From Prevotella sp. tf2-5 (GTDB taxonomy: Bacteria; Bacteroidota; Bacteroidia; Bacteroidales; Bacteroidaceae): a stretch of DNA of 64,000 nucleotides. The notes under the pieces are model-generated. The model was not told the origin of the DNA and did not search any database. It was given only the letters and a program-made list of their open reading frames with translations. Below, piece by piece: positions 50,514 to 61,098 of the stretch; position 1 is the first letter of the stretch, and each line of letters begins with the position of its first letter. A program made the position numbers and the translations under genes. The stretch lies in NCBI RefSeq assembly GCF_900115435.1, contig NZ_FOWK01000001.1, positions 310,001 through 374,000 on the forward strand, in the 5' to 3' direction.

Positions 50514-52895
50514 ATGAAATATTATTTAGTTTCCGCCCTCTTCGCATTGCAGACAGTAGTTGCAGAGGCACAAGACCGGCTTTATGCCAATGAATTTCCA
50601 CTGGGTGACATTACCCTACTCGACAGTCCGTTGAAACGGGCACGTGACCTGAACATCAAGACGCTTCTGCAATACGACTGCGACCGTCTGCTGGCACCAT
50701 ATCTGAAAGAAGCCGGACTTACTCCCAAAGGGAAATCATATCCTAACTGGGATGGTCTCGATGGTCATGTGGGTGGTCACTATCTGACAGCTATGGCTAT
50801 CAATGCTGCCACTGGCGACAAAGAATGCCAAAAGCGCATGGACTATTTTATCAGTGAGCTGCAGGCATGTGCCGATGCCAATGCCAAGAACCACCCTGCC
50901 TGGGGAAAGGGGTATGTGGGTGGTGTACCTGGCAGTGACCGTGTGTGGGGAAACTTCAAGAAGGGAGATTTCAGTGCGTATTACGGCTCATGGGTGCCTT
51001 TCTATAATATTCATAAGATGTATGCCGGACTACGTGACGCATGGCTTTATTGCGGCAATGAACAGGCAAGGCTGTTGTTTCTTGGTTTCTGTGACTGGGC
51101 AATTGACCTAACAGCGGGGCTTTCCGATGCCCAGATGGAGCATATCCTCGATACCGAGCACGGAGGAATGAACGAGGTTCTTGCTGATGCCTATGCCATC
51201 ACCGGTGAGCAGAAATACCTTCATGCAGCACGCAGGTTCTCACACCGCCGTCTGCTTAACCCGTTGATGCAACGTCGCGATTGTCTGGATAATATGCATG
51301 CCAACACCCAAGTGCCTAAGGTAATAGGTTTTGAGCGTATTGCCGAGCTGGGTGGTGACGAAGCATACCATACAGCAGGTGCTTTTTTCTGGGATATCGT
51401 CACTGGTGAACGCTCACTGGCTTTCGGTGGTAACAGCCGCAGAGAACATTTCCCGAGCAAAGAGGCGTGCAAGGATTTCGTGGAGGACATCGACGGACCA
51501 GAGAGTTGTAATACCAATAACATGCTGAAACTCACTGAAGACCTGCACCGCCGTAATCCTGAGGCACGCTTTGCCGATTTCTACGAGTTGGCGATGTTTA
51601 ACCATATCCTCTCCACCCAGCACCCAGAGCATGGCGGTTATGTGTATTTCACCTCTGCCCGTCCTCGTCATTATCGTAATTACTCAGCACCCAATGAGGC
51701 AATGTGGTGCTGCGTGGGAACAGGTATGGAGAATCATGGTAAATACGGACAGTTTGTATATACCCATAAGGAGGATGCCCTGTTCGTAAACCTCTTCGTA
51801 GCCTCTGAGCTAAACTGGAAGGAGAAAGGTATTCAGCTCCGTCAGGAGACAGGTTTCCCCTATGCGGAAACAAGTCGTATAACCATCACACAGGGCAAGG
51901 GTAAGTTTGCCATGCAGGTACGTTATCCAGGCTGGGTAAAACCTGGAAAGTTTACTGTTAAGGTAAATGGTCAACCTGTCAGCGTCATTACAGGACCATC
52001 ATCGTATGTCACCATCGACCGCCAGTGGAAGAAAGGTGATGTGATAGATATCCAATTCCCCATGCATAACAGCGTGAAGTATCTGCCGAACCTGACACAG
52101 TATATTGCACTGATGCATGGTCCTATCATGCTGGCAATGAAAACAGGGACAGAGGACCTTGCCATGCTGATTGCCGACGACAGCCGCTTCGGTCAGTTGG
52201 CTGTTGGCAAGAAACTGCCTATCGACCAGGCTCCTATCCTTATTAACAACGATATCGAGAACATTGCCGACCAGTTGCAACCTGTTGCCGGCAAACCACT
52301 ACACTTCACACTCTCCACCAAGATGGTTAACGAGATTCGTAACGAGCTGATCCCATTCTTTGAGTTACATGACGCACGTTATATGATGTACTGGCTGGCT
52401 CTCTCAGAAGATAACTACAAAGGATATCTCGACAATCTGGCAAGACAAGAGAAAGAACGTCAGGAACTGGAGAACCGTACCGTTGACAAGGTACAGCCTG
52501 GTGAGCAACAGCCAGAGAGTGACCACTTCATGGAGACCGACGAGTCATTCAAGGGCAACACGAATGATGTGTTCTACCGTGATGCCAAAGACGGTCATTA
52601 CTTCAGTTATCTGATGCAAACAGGCGGAAAGACCAACCTGTGTTTACGTCTGAAATACTGGGGTGTCGGCGAGTGGAAGAGTCATGAGTTCGACATCTTC
52701 GTCGACGATGTTCTGGTGAGATCAGTGAATAACACAGGTAAGTACCGTATCTCTGAGTTCAAATATGAGACCTACGACCTGCCCGCAGATGTGTTAAAGG
52801 GAAAATCCCAGATACGCGTCAAGTTTGTCGCTAAGCCCCAAAAGCAGATTGGTGAGATTTATGGTGTGCGACTGGTGGAGTCCTTGGCGAACTGA
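50514..52895 (+). CDS. GH127/GH146-type beta-L-arabinofuranosidase
   Basis: A 793-residue exported enzyme; start at 50514 (MKYYLVSALFALQTVVAEAQ) gives a clean signal peptide. The catalytic zinc site of the family is complete: Glu330 and Cys332 in PESCNTNN, and Cys399-Cys400 in WCCVGTG, matching Glu338, Cys340, Cys417 and Cys418 of Bifidobacterium HypBA1. Other family segments are GHYLTAMA, YNIHKMYAGLRDAWL and EHGGMNEVLADAYAITG. Beta-sandwich domains fill the C-terminal third (from about residue 520), the last one DUF6805-like. It removes beta-L-arabinofuranose from plant glycans. GH127 and GH146 cannot be separated here by eye. Its 3' end overlaps the converging GH67 gene by 37 bases. Confidence 0.88.
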   Translation: MKYYLVSALFALQTVVAEAQDRLYANEFPLGDITLLDSPLKRARDLNIKTLLQYDCDRLLAPYLKEAGLTPKGKSYPNWDGLDGHVGGHYLTAMAINAATGDKECQKRMDYFISELQACADANAKNHPAWGKGYVGGVPGSDRVWGNFKKGDFSAYYGSWVPFYNIHKMYAGLRDAWLYCGNEQARLLFLGFCDWAIDLTAGLSDAQMEHILDTEHGGMNEVLADAYAITGEQKYLHAARRFSHRRLLNPLMQRRDCLDNMHANTQVPKVIGFERIAELGGDEAYHTAGAFFWDIVTGERSLAFGGNSRREHFPSKEACKDFVEDIDGPESCNTNNMLKLTEDLHRRNPEARFADFYELAMFNHILSTQHPEHGGYVYFTSARPRHYRNYSAPNEAMWCCVGTGMENHGKYGQFVYTHKEDALFVNLFVASELNWKEKGIQLRQETGFPYAETSRITITQGKGKFAMQVRYPGWVKPGKFTVKVNGQPVSVITGPSSYVTIDRQWKKGDVIDIQFPMHNSVKYLPNLTQYIALMHGPIMLAMKTGTEDLAMLIADDSRFGQLAVGKKLPIDQAPILINNDIENIADQLQPVAGKPLHFTLSTKMVNEIRNELIPFFELHDARYMMYWLALSEDNYKGYLDNLARQEKERQELENRTVDKVQPGEQQPESDHFMETDESFKGNTNDVFYRDAKDGHYFSYLMQTGGKTNLCLRLKYWGVGEWKSHEFDIFVDDVLVRSVNNTGKYRISEFKYETYDLPADVLKGKSQIRVKFVAKPQKQIGEIYGVRLVESLAN

Positions 52896-54754
52896 CCGAA
52901 ATAGCCGAGACACACATCACGCCATTCTTTGGCATTCTTCACCTGAATCTGAAGGCGCTCATCGACCTCACGCCAACGCTGCTCATCAACATAAGCGCGC
53001 ATCTTGTTGTGCCAGAGGTTCTCGTAAGTCTCCGTCATAATGACACCTTGGTTATAGTGATACTGTAATGATTCCCACAGCGTGGAACCGTCTTTCATCT
53101 TATAGTTCCAAGGGACATGATGGAACCACAATAGTAAGTTCTCAGGACAGGTCTCTACCTTATCATACATAGAGGCATAAGGTTCACGGTATTGGCTCAC
53201 AGCATCCGTCCCCGTAGAGGAACGGTCGAAGCCAATACCGTTCTTGTCTGCCTTATGATAATAGACAGGACACCACTCCAAGGGATATTCCGCTTTGAAG
53301 CCATCAGGCTCAGGACCATAGTGATGGTCGAACTTGAAGATGTGATGCAGACCAAGTGGCATCATGTAGTTGACACACGTCTCACGACTCTCCTCCATAA
53401 CGGTAGACATGAGGAAAACGAAGTTCTCATCAATGGAGAAAGTCTGCTCCAGCCACTCCCTGGCAATCTTCTCCGACGACAAAGAAGGATCCCACGCCAG
53501 TCTTCCGAAAGCATACCAGTTAGCCTGTGAGAAATGATGTCCGCACCAGTTCGTATCCTTTCCGATATTCGCCACCCCGGCAATACCTGCCAACCAGTTG
53601 GGCTCCACATACTGGAAGAACTCTTTCCACATGGGAGCGAGGTAGACTAGATGGAGAGATTGTCCCAGGTACTCCTGCGTGATTTGCAATTCCACCATAT
53701 TAGGAGTCTTGCTGATCTGGTCGAAGACAGGACTATATGCCTCTCGGGGCTGGAAGTCCAAAGGACCGTTCTTCGTCTGCAGGATGACATTCTTATGGAA
53801 TTTACCATCCAGCGGTTTGAACTCCGAGACAGCCTGTTTCACACGGTCCTCCCCCTTATGGTTGGCGCCATAGACGAAACAACGCCACATCACGATACCC
53901 TGATAAGGCTCCAAAGCCTCAGCCAACATATTGGCACCATCGGCATGCGTACGGTGGTAGTCACCAGGTCCCGGTTGTCCCTCGCTGTTAGCTTTCACGA
54001 GGAAACCGCCAAAATCAGGAATCAGTTTATAGATTTCCTTAGCTTTGCCTTTCCACCATTTACGTACACTCGCATCCTTAGGATCTGCCGTTGTCGTCTG
54101 TCCCAGTGCCATCGGTGTAGCGAAATTGATAGAGAGGAAGACACGGATACCATAAGGACGAAGGATATCCGCGATTTTCTTCACCTCTTTCAGATAGGGC
54201 TTTGTCAGCATCTTCGGTGAGGCATTGACGTTATTGAGCACAGAACCGTTGATTCCAATGGACGCATTGGCACGAGCATAGTCACGGATGAGTTGTTCAT
54301 CCAGCTTGAACCACTCAAAGATACTCTCTCCCGCATAGCCACGTTCGATAGAACCGTCAAGGTTATCCCAGTGGTTGAGCAGACGCAACTTGAACTTAGG
54401 CTCCTGCTTCTCGTCTTTGACAGGCATGTCCGTAGCCTGCAGTCGAAGAGCCTCGTATGCCCCATAGAGGAGTCCGATATCATGACGTGCCGTGATAGTC
54501 AGCTGGTCATCATTCCCGTTCATGACAAAGCCCTCGTTATCAGGCATGGAAGGATCGAGTCGCAATATCACATGCGAGCCCTGATAATATTTCTCCAACT
54601 CCCCCTGGGCAATACTGATAGTTGGTGAACCGGCAGGAGCCTCTACCAATGCGGTATGGACAGGGTTATACCTCAGCCAAAGACGATGACCGTCTTCTGC
54701 CTTTGCAAATGATACTGTGACAATGACTAAAACAGACAATAATAGTTTTTTCAT
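52859..54754 (-). CDS. aguA: GH67 family alpha-glucuronidase
   Basis: A 631-residue exported enzyme (signal peptide ending SFAKA). GH67 signatures: HWDNLDGSIERGYAGESIF near residue 127, GSVLNNVNAS, GFLVKANSEGQPGPGDYHRT, MWRCFVYG, the catalytic stretch QTKNGPLDFQPREAYSPVF with its Asp and Glu, and TNWCGHHFSQANWYAFGRLAWD (about residues 400-421). It removes 4-O-methyl-glucuronic acid from the non-reducing end of short xylo-oligosaccharides, in the periplasm. The start overlaps the HTCS gene by four bases. The C-terminal ten residues are encoded opposite the end of GH127/146. Confidence 0.94.
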   Translation of the reverse strand: MKKLLLSVLVIVTVSFAKAEDGHRLWLRYNPVHTALVEAPAGSPTISIAQGELEKYYQGSHVILRLDPSMPDNEGFVMNGNDDQLTITARHDIGLLYGAYEALRLQATDMPVKDEKQEPKFKLRLLNHWDNLDGSIERGYAGESIFEWFKLDEQLIRDYARANASIGINGSVLNNVNASPKMLTKPYLKEVKKIADILRPYGIRVFLSINFATPMALGQTTTADPKDASVRKWWKGKAKEIYKLIPDFGGFLVKANSEGQPGPGDYHRTHADGANMLAEALEPYQGIVMWRCFVYGANHKGEDRVKQAVSEFKPLDGKFHKNVILQTKNGPLDFQPREAYSPVFDQISKTPNMVELQITQEYLGQSLHLVYLAPMWKEFFQYVEPNWLAGIAGVANIGKDTNWCGHHFSQANWYAFGRLAWDPSLSSEKIAREWLEQTFSIDENFVFLMSTVMEESRETCVNYMMPLGLHHIFKFDHHYGPEPDGFKAEYPLEWCPVYYHKADKNGIGFDRSSTGTDAVSQYREPYASMYDKVETCPENLLLWFHHVPWNYKMKDGSTLWESLQYHYNQGVIMTETYENLWHNKMRAYVDEQRWREVDERLQIQVKNAKEWRDVCLGYFGQFAKDSTSRTP

Positions 54755-57700
54755 ATCTTTTTTGTTTTTTCTTGATGATTCGTTGTTTCCTCTGATTCCT
54801 CCGTAGTATTGACATGATGCATCATCGCATAGTCTTTCGGATTCATACCAAAATATCTCTTGAACACAATAGAGAAATGCGCCTGAGTGTTGAAGCCTAC
54901 GGCATAGGCAACTTGTGAGACATTGATTTTCTGCTCTTTGATAAGTCGTGCCCCCTGTTCCATTCGGATATTCCTCAGGAACTCACCTGGAGTAATCCCG
55001 ACCATTTTCTTCATCTTACGATGGAGGTGTGCGCGACTGACACCAATGATCTTCGCAAGCTGCTCAGTATCGAACTCAGAATCATCCAAATGCTCATTAA
55101 TGCAGTTCACCACTTTATCCATCAGGATCTCGTCGTTCCCTTTCACCTCTACATCCTCCACTTTCTCCTCTTTTAATGAAACGACAGAGTATTTCCCTTT
55201 CAACCGTCTGACATTATCTACCAGATTGTCAATCAGGATATGCAGTTCCTCCATAGCGAAAGGTTTGGCAAGGAAAGCATCCGCACCTTTCTTCAACCCT
55301 TCCAGACGGAAGGACACTTCCGACTTAGACGTCAGCAGGATGACCGGGATGTCACTGATCTTAGGATTAGACTTAATGGCACGCAGCAAGGAGATACCAT
55401 CCATGACAGGCATCATCACATCAGTAATGACAAGGTCATACTGATTGGTGATCAGTTTCTTCAGTCCCTCCTTTCCATTGGAGGCATAGTAGAAGCGATA
55501 CCATTCCTGTAGCTCATGATGGATATACTTTCCTATTTCCTCATCATCGTCAACTATTAATACCTTGAAATTGCGAGAGGCACGTTGTTTCTTAGGATGG
55601 GTGCCATATTCCGCTTTCTGTCTCCCTTCGATCTCCTCCGGTTTCAGGTGCTTTTTACCCATGGGCAACAGGATGGTCAGTATCGCACCAGAAGTACCGT
55701 CCGTCCGATTGGCAGCACTGATTTTTCCTCCGTGCATCTCTGTCAGGGCACGACAGAGGTTCAGTCCTATACCCGTTCCGTCGATATGCAGGTCGTTAGA
55801 GTGCTTACCTTGATAGAAACGTTCGAAAAACCGTTCTGTCTTGTCATCCTCGAAACCCACCCCGCTGTCGATGACCTCGATGGCTACCTGCTTAACATCA
55901 GTCCGTTGACTAAGACGGACGATGACCTCACCATTGTCGAAAGTATATTTGAAAGCATTCGACAAGAGGTTGGAGATCACTTTATCAAATTGCGTATGGT
56001 CAATCCATGCTTTGACAGGTTCTTCCGGATACTCGAAGCGGAAGTTGATATTACGTTGTTGTGCGTTATATTCATAAAACTTGAAGATACCACGGATAAA
56101 AGCCGTCAAGTCAGTCTCCTTACAGGAGAGCCTCATTTGTTTCTTGTCAATCTTACGCTCATCCAGTATCTGGTTGACCAGCAGTAGCAATCGGTTGGCG
56201 TTCTTGTCGATAGTATTGAGGTCGACCTGGCTCTCCGTGTCTGTCAGTCGTTTTTTCAACTTCTCCAGAGGTCCCATAATCATGGTGAGCGGAGAGCGGA
56301 TGTCATGGGTGGCGTTGATGAGGAAGCGCATCTTCGACTCCTCCAAGTCACGACGACGTTGTCTCTCGACATTAAAAACGATTAGAGCCAGGAAACCCAT
56401 GATGATTGCCATATAGATCAGGTATGCCCACCACGACTTATACCAAGGTTTCAATACTATGATATGAAGGGTATGTACATCTTCACTGAAGATACCATTG
56501 CTGCTGGCTCTCACCTCCATGAAATACTGACCGGGAGGCAGTTGCGTGAAAGTGATCTGGTTAGCCCCCTCGTTCGTCTGCATCCATGTAGGGCTCCCGT
56601 TGACACGATATTGGAAGACGATATTGTCCGTATTCTGATAGTCGAGCAAGGAGAACTCCAGCGTAAAAGTGTTGTCGGCATACTCTAACTGGAAATAGTC
56701 CTCCAAGGGATTCAGTGAGTGTCCGTTGCAGAAGAAGCGTGTGAGATATACCTTCCCCAGATGATACTGTCGGTTGTTGATATCCTGAGGACGGAAAGTG
56801 GTGATGCCATCTGCGGTACCGAAGAAGATACGGTCGTCGCTGCGATGGAGTGCTGCACCGAGGATATACTCTTTCGCCATCAACCCATTGTCTCCAATAT
56901 AACCGATTGGTTGTTTGCGTTTATCTGAATATTGCCAGATACCATTTGTCGTTGATATCCATATTTCCCCTTGACTATCCCTCACCATGGAGCATATCAT
57001 CCTGTCATTGAGAAGCTGGGCTTTAGGGTCCTCCTTCACCTGATTGGTCTTCCAGCTATAGCGGTAGAGTCCAGACTCAGTACCTATGAGCATATCCCCG
57101 TTTTGTGTCTCACAGACAGAATAGCACTGCAGTCCTTCGAGCAATGCGTTCCATCCCCTGCTGTTGAAGACAAGACCTTCAGGGTTCATCATGGATATAC
57201 CATTGGTCGTCGCTATCCACAGCATCCCCCGTGAGTCGAAAGTCATTGCCTTGATCCAGTCGTTACAAAGATAGCCCTCACTGCGATGCGTCTGTTGCAT
57301 ACTGACCATCTGTGTCTCATGGGTATGGGTATCATAGATGCAGAGTCCCATTCCGAAGACACAGATATAGAGTCGCCCTTGTCCGTCGTCTACCATACAG
57401 TTCAGCCCTCGTCCGTCAAAAGTCTTCTCCATGACAGCCTGTCTCGTCGCAGGATGAAACCTGTAGAGTGTGTTCTCCGTCGTCAGCCAGTATTGCCCCA
57501 GGCGGTCCCGGTACATAATACGCGTACCACCTGGCGAGGCAGGATGCTCTATAATATGCCCCATCTCGTTGAGACGATAGATTCCGTTATTCTGTACCGT
57601 ACACCAGATATCCTCCCCTTCTCCCTGTACGACAGATGCCACATTACCACCTGTCACATAATGCTGATTAGAGAAGCTCCATGAGTTAAAGGAAGCCTTT

Positions 57701-58692
57701 TGTTTGGAGATGAGGAGGAGTCCTTTGTTGTAGAATGCTGCCCATAAGTTATGATCTTTGTCCTCTATGACATCCACCACATTGGCAGAAGTCATGTCGA
57801 TCCTAGCGGTGACGTTCTCAATGCGCTGCATGCGGCGCTCCCCTTTGGGGATGACCATCAGTCCGCAACCGGCAGTGGCAAAGTAGATATTCCCCTGGCT
57901 GTCCATCGTCACCCCCTCGATACTCACATTACGATCCAGCAGTGTGAGGTCAAAGTCTGCCCTCTGTAGCTCCCCCGTCTCATAGTTATAGCTCATAATC
58001 CCATACATACACACGATCAGCATCTCCTTAGGGGAGTATTCGATATAGCCCACAGGATGTCCGCATTCCGACTGATAGTCACGCAGGGATGCCGTCTTCT
58101 TGTTCTTAAGGGTATAGCGGGTGATGGTGGGGATATGACTGCTACGCCAGAGATTACCGTTTCGGTCGATATGGATACGGCTGCAGAAATCGTCTATATG
58201 CCGTTGACAGAACAGTTCCTCATAGTGGATATCCTCACTCCCCTTTTTCAAGGAGAAGAGACCATAGCCTGCTGTTCCTATCAACAAGTCTCCCGTGGCA
58301 GACTCTATCAGTGAGTTGACACGAGGGGATCTGTTGTCCGGGAATTGATAACGCTTAAAACAGTCATGCTCATAATCATAGCGTGCCAGTCCCTTGGAGC
58401 CACCGACCCATAGGTTGCCACTCTTATCGACGAACAAAGACGCGACCTCATTGTCGGAGATGGTCGTAGAGTCTTTTCTGTTATGATGATAAGCGGTATA
58501 GCGGTAACCGTCAAATTTATTCAGGCCATACTCCGTACCGATCCAGAGATAGCCGTAGCGATCCTGACAGATACAGGTTATCAAGCCACTCGACAGTTTG
58601 TCTGGCGTATAGAGATGACCAATGTCTGCCATACCTCTCATACAGAAGAGAAGCATGGCAGACAGTAATAGTTGATGATATAAGTTCCTCAT
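54751..58692 (-). CDS. Hybrid two-component system regulator (HTCS), xylan-type locus, copy 2
   Basis: A 1313-residue HTCS with the same domain order as the one at 39037-42900: signal peptide, reg_prop propellers (DRYGYLWIGTEYGLNKFDGY, DKSGNLWVGGSKGLARYD), Y_Y_Y domain, transmembrane helix (YLIYMAIIMGFLALIVF, about residues 758-774), HisKA histidine in ATHDIRSPLT (near 795), HATPase (GTGIGLNLCRALTEMHGG), receiver (VMMPVMDG, near 1089), AraC domain from about 1190 and a hydrophilic tail. The two HTCS proteins align over their full length and are probably paralogs with different ligands or targets. It lies between GH3 (27 bases upstream) and GH67 (four-base overlap), so enzyme and regulator would be made together. 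Confidence 0.95.
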   Translation of the reverse strand: MRNLYHQLLLSAMLLFCMRGMADIGHLYTPDKLSSGLITCICQDRYGYLWIGTEYGLNKFDGYRYTAYHHNRKDSTTISDNEVASLFVDKSGNLWVGGSKGLARYDYEHDCFKRYQFPDNRSPRVNSLIESATGDLLIGTAGYGLFSLKKGSEDIHYEELFCQRHIDDFCSRIHIDRNGNLWRSSHIPTITRYTLKNKKTASLRDYQSECGHPVGYIEYSPKEMLIVCMYGIMSYNYETGELQRADFDLTLLDRNVSIEGVTMDSQGNIYFATAGCGLMVIPKGERRMQRIENVTARIDMTSANVVDVIEDKDHNLWAAFYNKGLLLISKQKASFNSWSFSNQHYVTGGNVASVVQGEGEDIWCTVQNNGIYRLNEMGHIIEHPASPGGTRIMYRDRLGQYWLTTENTLYRFHPATRQAVMEKTFDGRGLNCMVDDGQGRLYICVFGMGLCIYDTHTHETQMVSMQQTHRSEGYLCNDWIKAMTFDSRGMLWIATTNGISMMNPEGLVFNSRGWNALLEGLQCYSVCETQNGDMLIGTESGLYRYSWKTNQVKEDPKAQLLNDRMICSMVRDSQGEIWISTTNGIWQYSDKRKQPIGYIGDNGLMAKEYILGAALHRSDDRIFFGTADGITTFRPQDINNRQYHLGKVYLTRFFCNGHSLNPLEDYFQLEYADNTFTLEFSLLDYQNTDNIVFQYRVNGSPTWMQTNEGANQITFTQLPPGQYFMEVRASSNGIFSEDVHTLHIIVLKPWYKSWWAYLIYMAIIMGFLALIVFNVERQRRRDLEESKMRFLINATHDIRSPLTMIMGPLEKLKKRLTDTESQVDLNTIDKNANRLLLLVNQILDERKIDKKQMRLSCKETDLTAFIRGIFKFYEYNAQQRNINFRFEYPEEPVKAWIDHTQFDKVISNLLSNAFKYTFDNGEVIVRLSQRTDVKQVAIEVIDSGVGFEDDKTERFFERFYQGKHSNDLHIDGTGIGLNLCRALTEMHGGKISAANRTDGTSGAILTILLPMGKKHLKPEEIEGRQKAEYGTHPKKQRASRNFKVLIVDDDEEIGKYIHHELQEWYRFYYASNGKEGLKKLITNQYDLVITDVMMPVMDGISLLRAIKSNPKISDIPVILLTSKSEVSFRLEGLKKGADAFLAKPFAMEELHILIDNLVDNVRRLKGKYSVVSLKEEKVEDVEVKGNDEILMDKVVNCINEHLDDSEFDTEQLAKIIGVSRAHLHRKMKKMVGITPGEFLRNIRMEQGARLIKEQKINVSQVAYAVGFNTQAHFSIVFKRYFGMNPKDYAMMHHVNTTEESEETTNHQEKTKKI

Positions 58693-58719
58693 GTAATGAT
58701 GCTAGTATGGTTTCTATTA

Positions 58720-61062
58720 CTACCTTTTCAACAGGTTCAGTTTCTCCTTCGGAGCCAGCACATTGCTCACCTGCTCAGTATATGCTGTCAGGCTCGTTGT
58801 GACATTTGTCCTGATGTCACGGCTGGACGCACCGATCTCGAAGACATATTGTCCTGCCTCGACGAGCCAGCGGCTGTTAGCCTCGTCAAAAGAGGCAAGG
58901 TCGCGCTTCGCCATCTGGATGGTCAGTGTCTGACTCTCTCCCGGTTTCAGCTCACGGGTCTTGGCGAATCCCTTCAGCTCGTGACAAGGTTTCTCTATCG
59001 TTCCCTTGGGGGCAGCGACATACACCTGTGCGATCTCCTTGCCAGCCACCTTTCCTGTATTCTTGACCGTCACACTGACTGTGATATTGTCACCACTGAC
59101 CTTCACGGCAGGCTTGCTGTACTCAAAGGTTGTATAACTCAGACCATAACCGAAAGGATAGGCGACGCTCTTGTCGAAACTGTCGAAATAGCGGTAGCCC
59201 ACATAGATATCCTCCTCATGGTTGGTATAGTCGTGACCGGGAATCTGGGCACCCCATCCCAATGCCTCACGGAAAGTGTAGTTGTCCATCTCCTGTGGGA
59301 AATTCTTCGTGGACGGATGGTCAGTAGCAGAGATTGGCCATGTCATCGTCAGTTTGCCAGAAGGATTGACCTTACCCGTCAACAGGTCGGCAATGGAGTT
59401 TCCACCCTCCTCACCGGGCTGCCAGGCACAGAGGATAGCATCCACACGGTCACGCCATGACGCAGTCTCCATCACAGAGCCACTATTGATAATGACGATG
59501 ACGGGTTTGCCAAGCGGACGGAACTGGTCGCTGACACGTGCTATCATGTCCTTTTCCGTAGTAGTGAGGTTGAACTCTCCCTCTATCTCACGGTCCAGTC
59601 CCTCACCAGCCTGTCGCCCGATAGTGATAATAGCGGCATCCGCCTCTTTCACCTCATGGGCTATGCAGCGGTTAGAGATCTCTATCTCCTCAACTTTCGG
59701 CGTACCGGTATCCAGGAACCACATGATGGGGTTCTTGTCGGCTCTCAGTTTCAGACGGGCATATTTCACATAACTCTGATAGATATCCGTCAACTGCGGG
59801 GTCGTCTGAACACCCACATTCCTCAAACCTTCCACCATATCGACCACATAGGGAACATTCACGGCACCGGATCCCAAACCACCGGACATGAAGTCGTAAC
59901 TGTTGACACCAAACAATGCCACCGTCTTGAGGTTGCGGATGGGAAGCACCCCGTCGTTCTTCAAAAGTACCATACCTTCTGTCGAACTTTGACGGGTAAT
60001 CTGGGCATGCGCTTTTAGGTCAGGACGATTAGAGAACTTATAGCCACGGAAACGAGGAGTCTTGACAATATACTCCAGCATACGGCGCACGTTACGGTCG
60101 ACATCCTCTATCTTCACGGTACCGTCCTTCACGCCTTTGACAATATCCTCTGCCTGTTCCGCATACCCCGGCATCATCAGGTCATTGCCTGCCGTCACCT
60201 CAGTTGTGGTGAGCAGTCCCTTACGCTTGCCAATCCAGTCAGTCATGACAATTCCCTTGAATCCCCAGTCTTTCCTGAGGATATCCGTCAGCAGGTCCTT
60301 ATTGCCTTGTGCGAACTCCCCGTTTACCTTATTATAAGCGGACATCAGTGTCCATGGGTTACTCTTGCGCACCATGATCTCAAAACCACGAAGGTAAAGT
60401 TCACGTGCCGCACGCTGACTGACACGCTCATCGACACTGGTACGGTCTGTCTCCTGTGAGTTGACAGCGAAGTGCTTGGCAGAGACACCAACACCCTGAC
60501 TCTGGATGCCAAGGGTCATCGCCGTACCGATCAGTCCTGTCAAGATCGGGTCCTCAGAATAATACTCAAAATTACGACCGCATAAGGGAGAGCGATGCAG
60601 GTTCATACCTGGACCAAGGATAACATCACATCCATACTCCAACGTCTCATTACCAATCGCCTCACCCACCTGTTGCACCAGATCGGTGTTCCATGTGGAA
60701 GCAAGGCAGGTACCGATAGGAAATCCTGTTGCGGCATAGGAGTGAGGGTCGTTCTCACGCTTGGCGTCAATATGTACGCCGGCAGGTCCGTCACTCAACA
60801 CGGTGGCAGGAATACCCAGCCGCTCAATAGCCACGGTGATACCTGCTGCGCCGGCAACCAGTCTTTTCTGGTGTCCCAGCATGGCTCCTGACCCTGTGAA
60901 AGAGTCATTACCTCCACCTACCAATAGTTGTGCTTTCTCCTCCAGTGTCATTGCCTTCAGTACCTCGTCGATATTGTCGGCTCTCAATTTGGGTTGTGCA
61001 TTTGCTGTTGTCATAGTCATACTGGCTATCATGCCAAATAATAGTACTTTCCCTGTTTTCAT
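58720..61062 (-). CDS. GH3 family beta-glycosidase
   Basis: A 780-residue exported enzyme; start at 61062 (MKTGKVLLFGMIASMTMTTA) is chosen because it gives a normal signal peptide and lies about 30 bases after the promoter. Order: TIM barrel with LSDGPAGVH, GPGMNLHRSPLCGRNFEYYSEDP, SAKHFAVNSQE, and the nucleophile Asp in GIVMTDW; alpha/beta sandwich with GEGLDREIEGEF and the GEEGGNSIADLL-type loop; fibronectin III-like C-terminal domain (YPFGYGLSYTTFEYS onward). Beta-glucosidase and beta-xylosidase activities both occur in the family; the neighbours favour a role on xylo-oligosaccharides. It is the first gene of a GH3-HTCS-GH67 operon. Confidence 0.92.
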   Translation of the reverse strand: MKTGKVLLFGMIASMTMTTANAQPKLRADNIDEVLKAMTLEEKAQLLVGGGNDSFTGSGAMLGHQKRLVAGAAGITVAIERLGIPATVLSDGPAGVHIDAKRENDPHSYAATGFPIGTCLASTWNTDLVQQVGEAIGNETLEYGCDVILGPGMNLHRSPLCGRNFEYYSEDPILTGLIGTAMTLGIQSQGVGVSAKHFAVNSQETDRTSVDERVSQRAARELYLRGFEIMVRKSNPWTLMSAYNKVNGEFAQGNKDLLTDILRKDWGFKGIVMTDWIGKRKGLLTTTEVTAGNDLMMPGYAEQAEDIVKGVKDGTVKIEDVDRNVRRMLEYIVKTPRFRGYKFSNRPDLKAHAQITRQSSTEGMVLLKNDGVLPIRNLKTVALFGVNSYDFMSGGLGSGAVNVPYVVDMVEGLRNVGVQTTPQLTDIYQSYVKYARLKLRADKNPIMWFLDTGTPKVEEIEISNRCIAHEVKEADAAIITIGRQAGEGLDREIEGEFNLTTTEKDMIARVSDQFRPLGKPVIVIINSGSVMETASWRDRVDAILCAWQPGEEGGNSIADLLTGKVNPSGKLTMTWPISATDHPSTKNFPQEMDNYTFREALGWGAQIPGHDYTNHEEDIYVGYRYFDSFDKSVAYPFGYGLSYTTFEYSKPAVKVSGDNITVSVTVKNTGKVAGKEIAQVYVAAPKGTIEKPCHELKGFAKTRELKPGESQTLTIQMAKRDLASFDEANSRWLVEAGQYVFEIGASSRDIRTNVTTSLTAYTEQVSNVLAPKEKLNLLKR

Positions 61063-61098
61063 AATGTTTGGATTCTTTGCTGTTTCGTTAGTGTCTTG

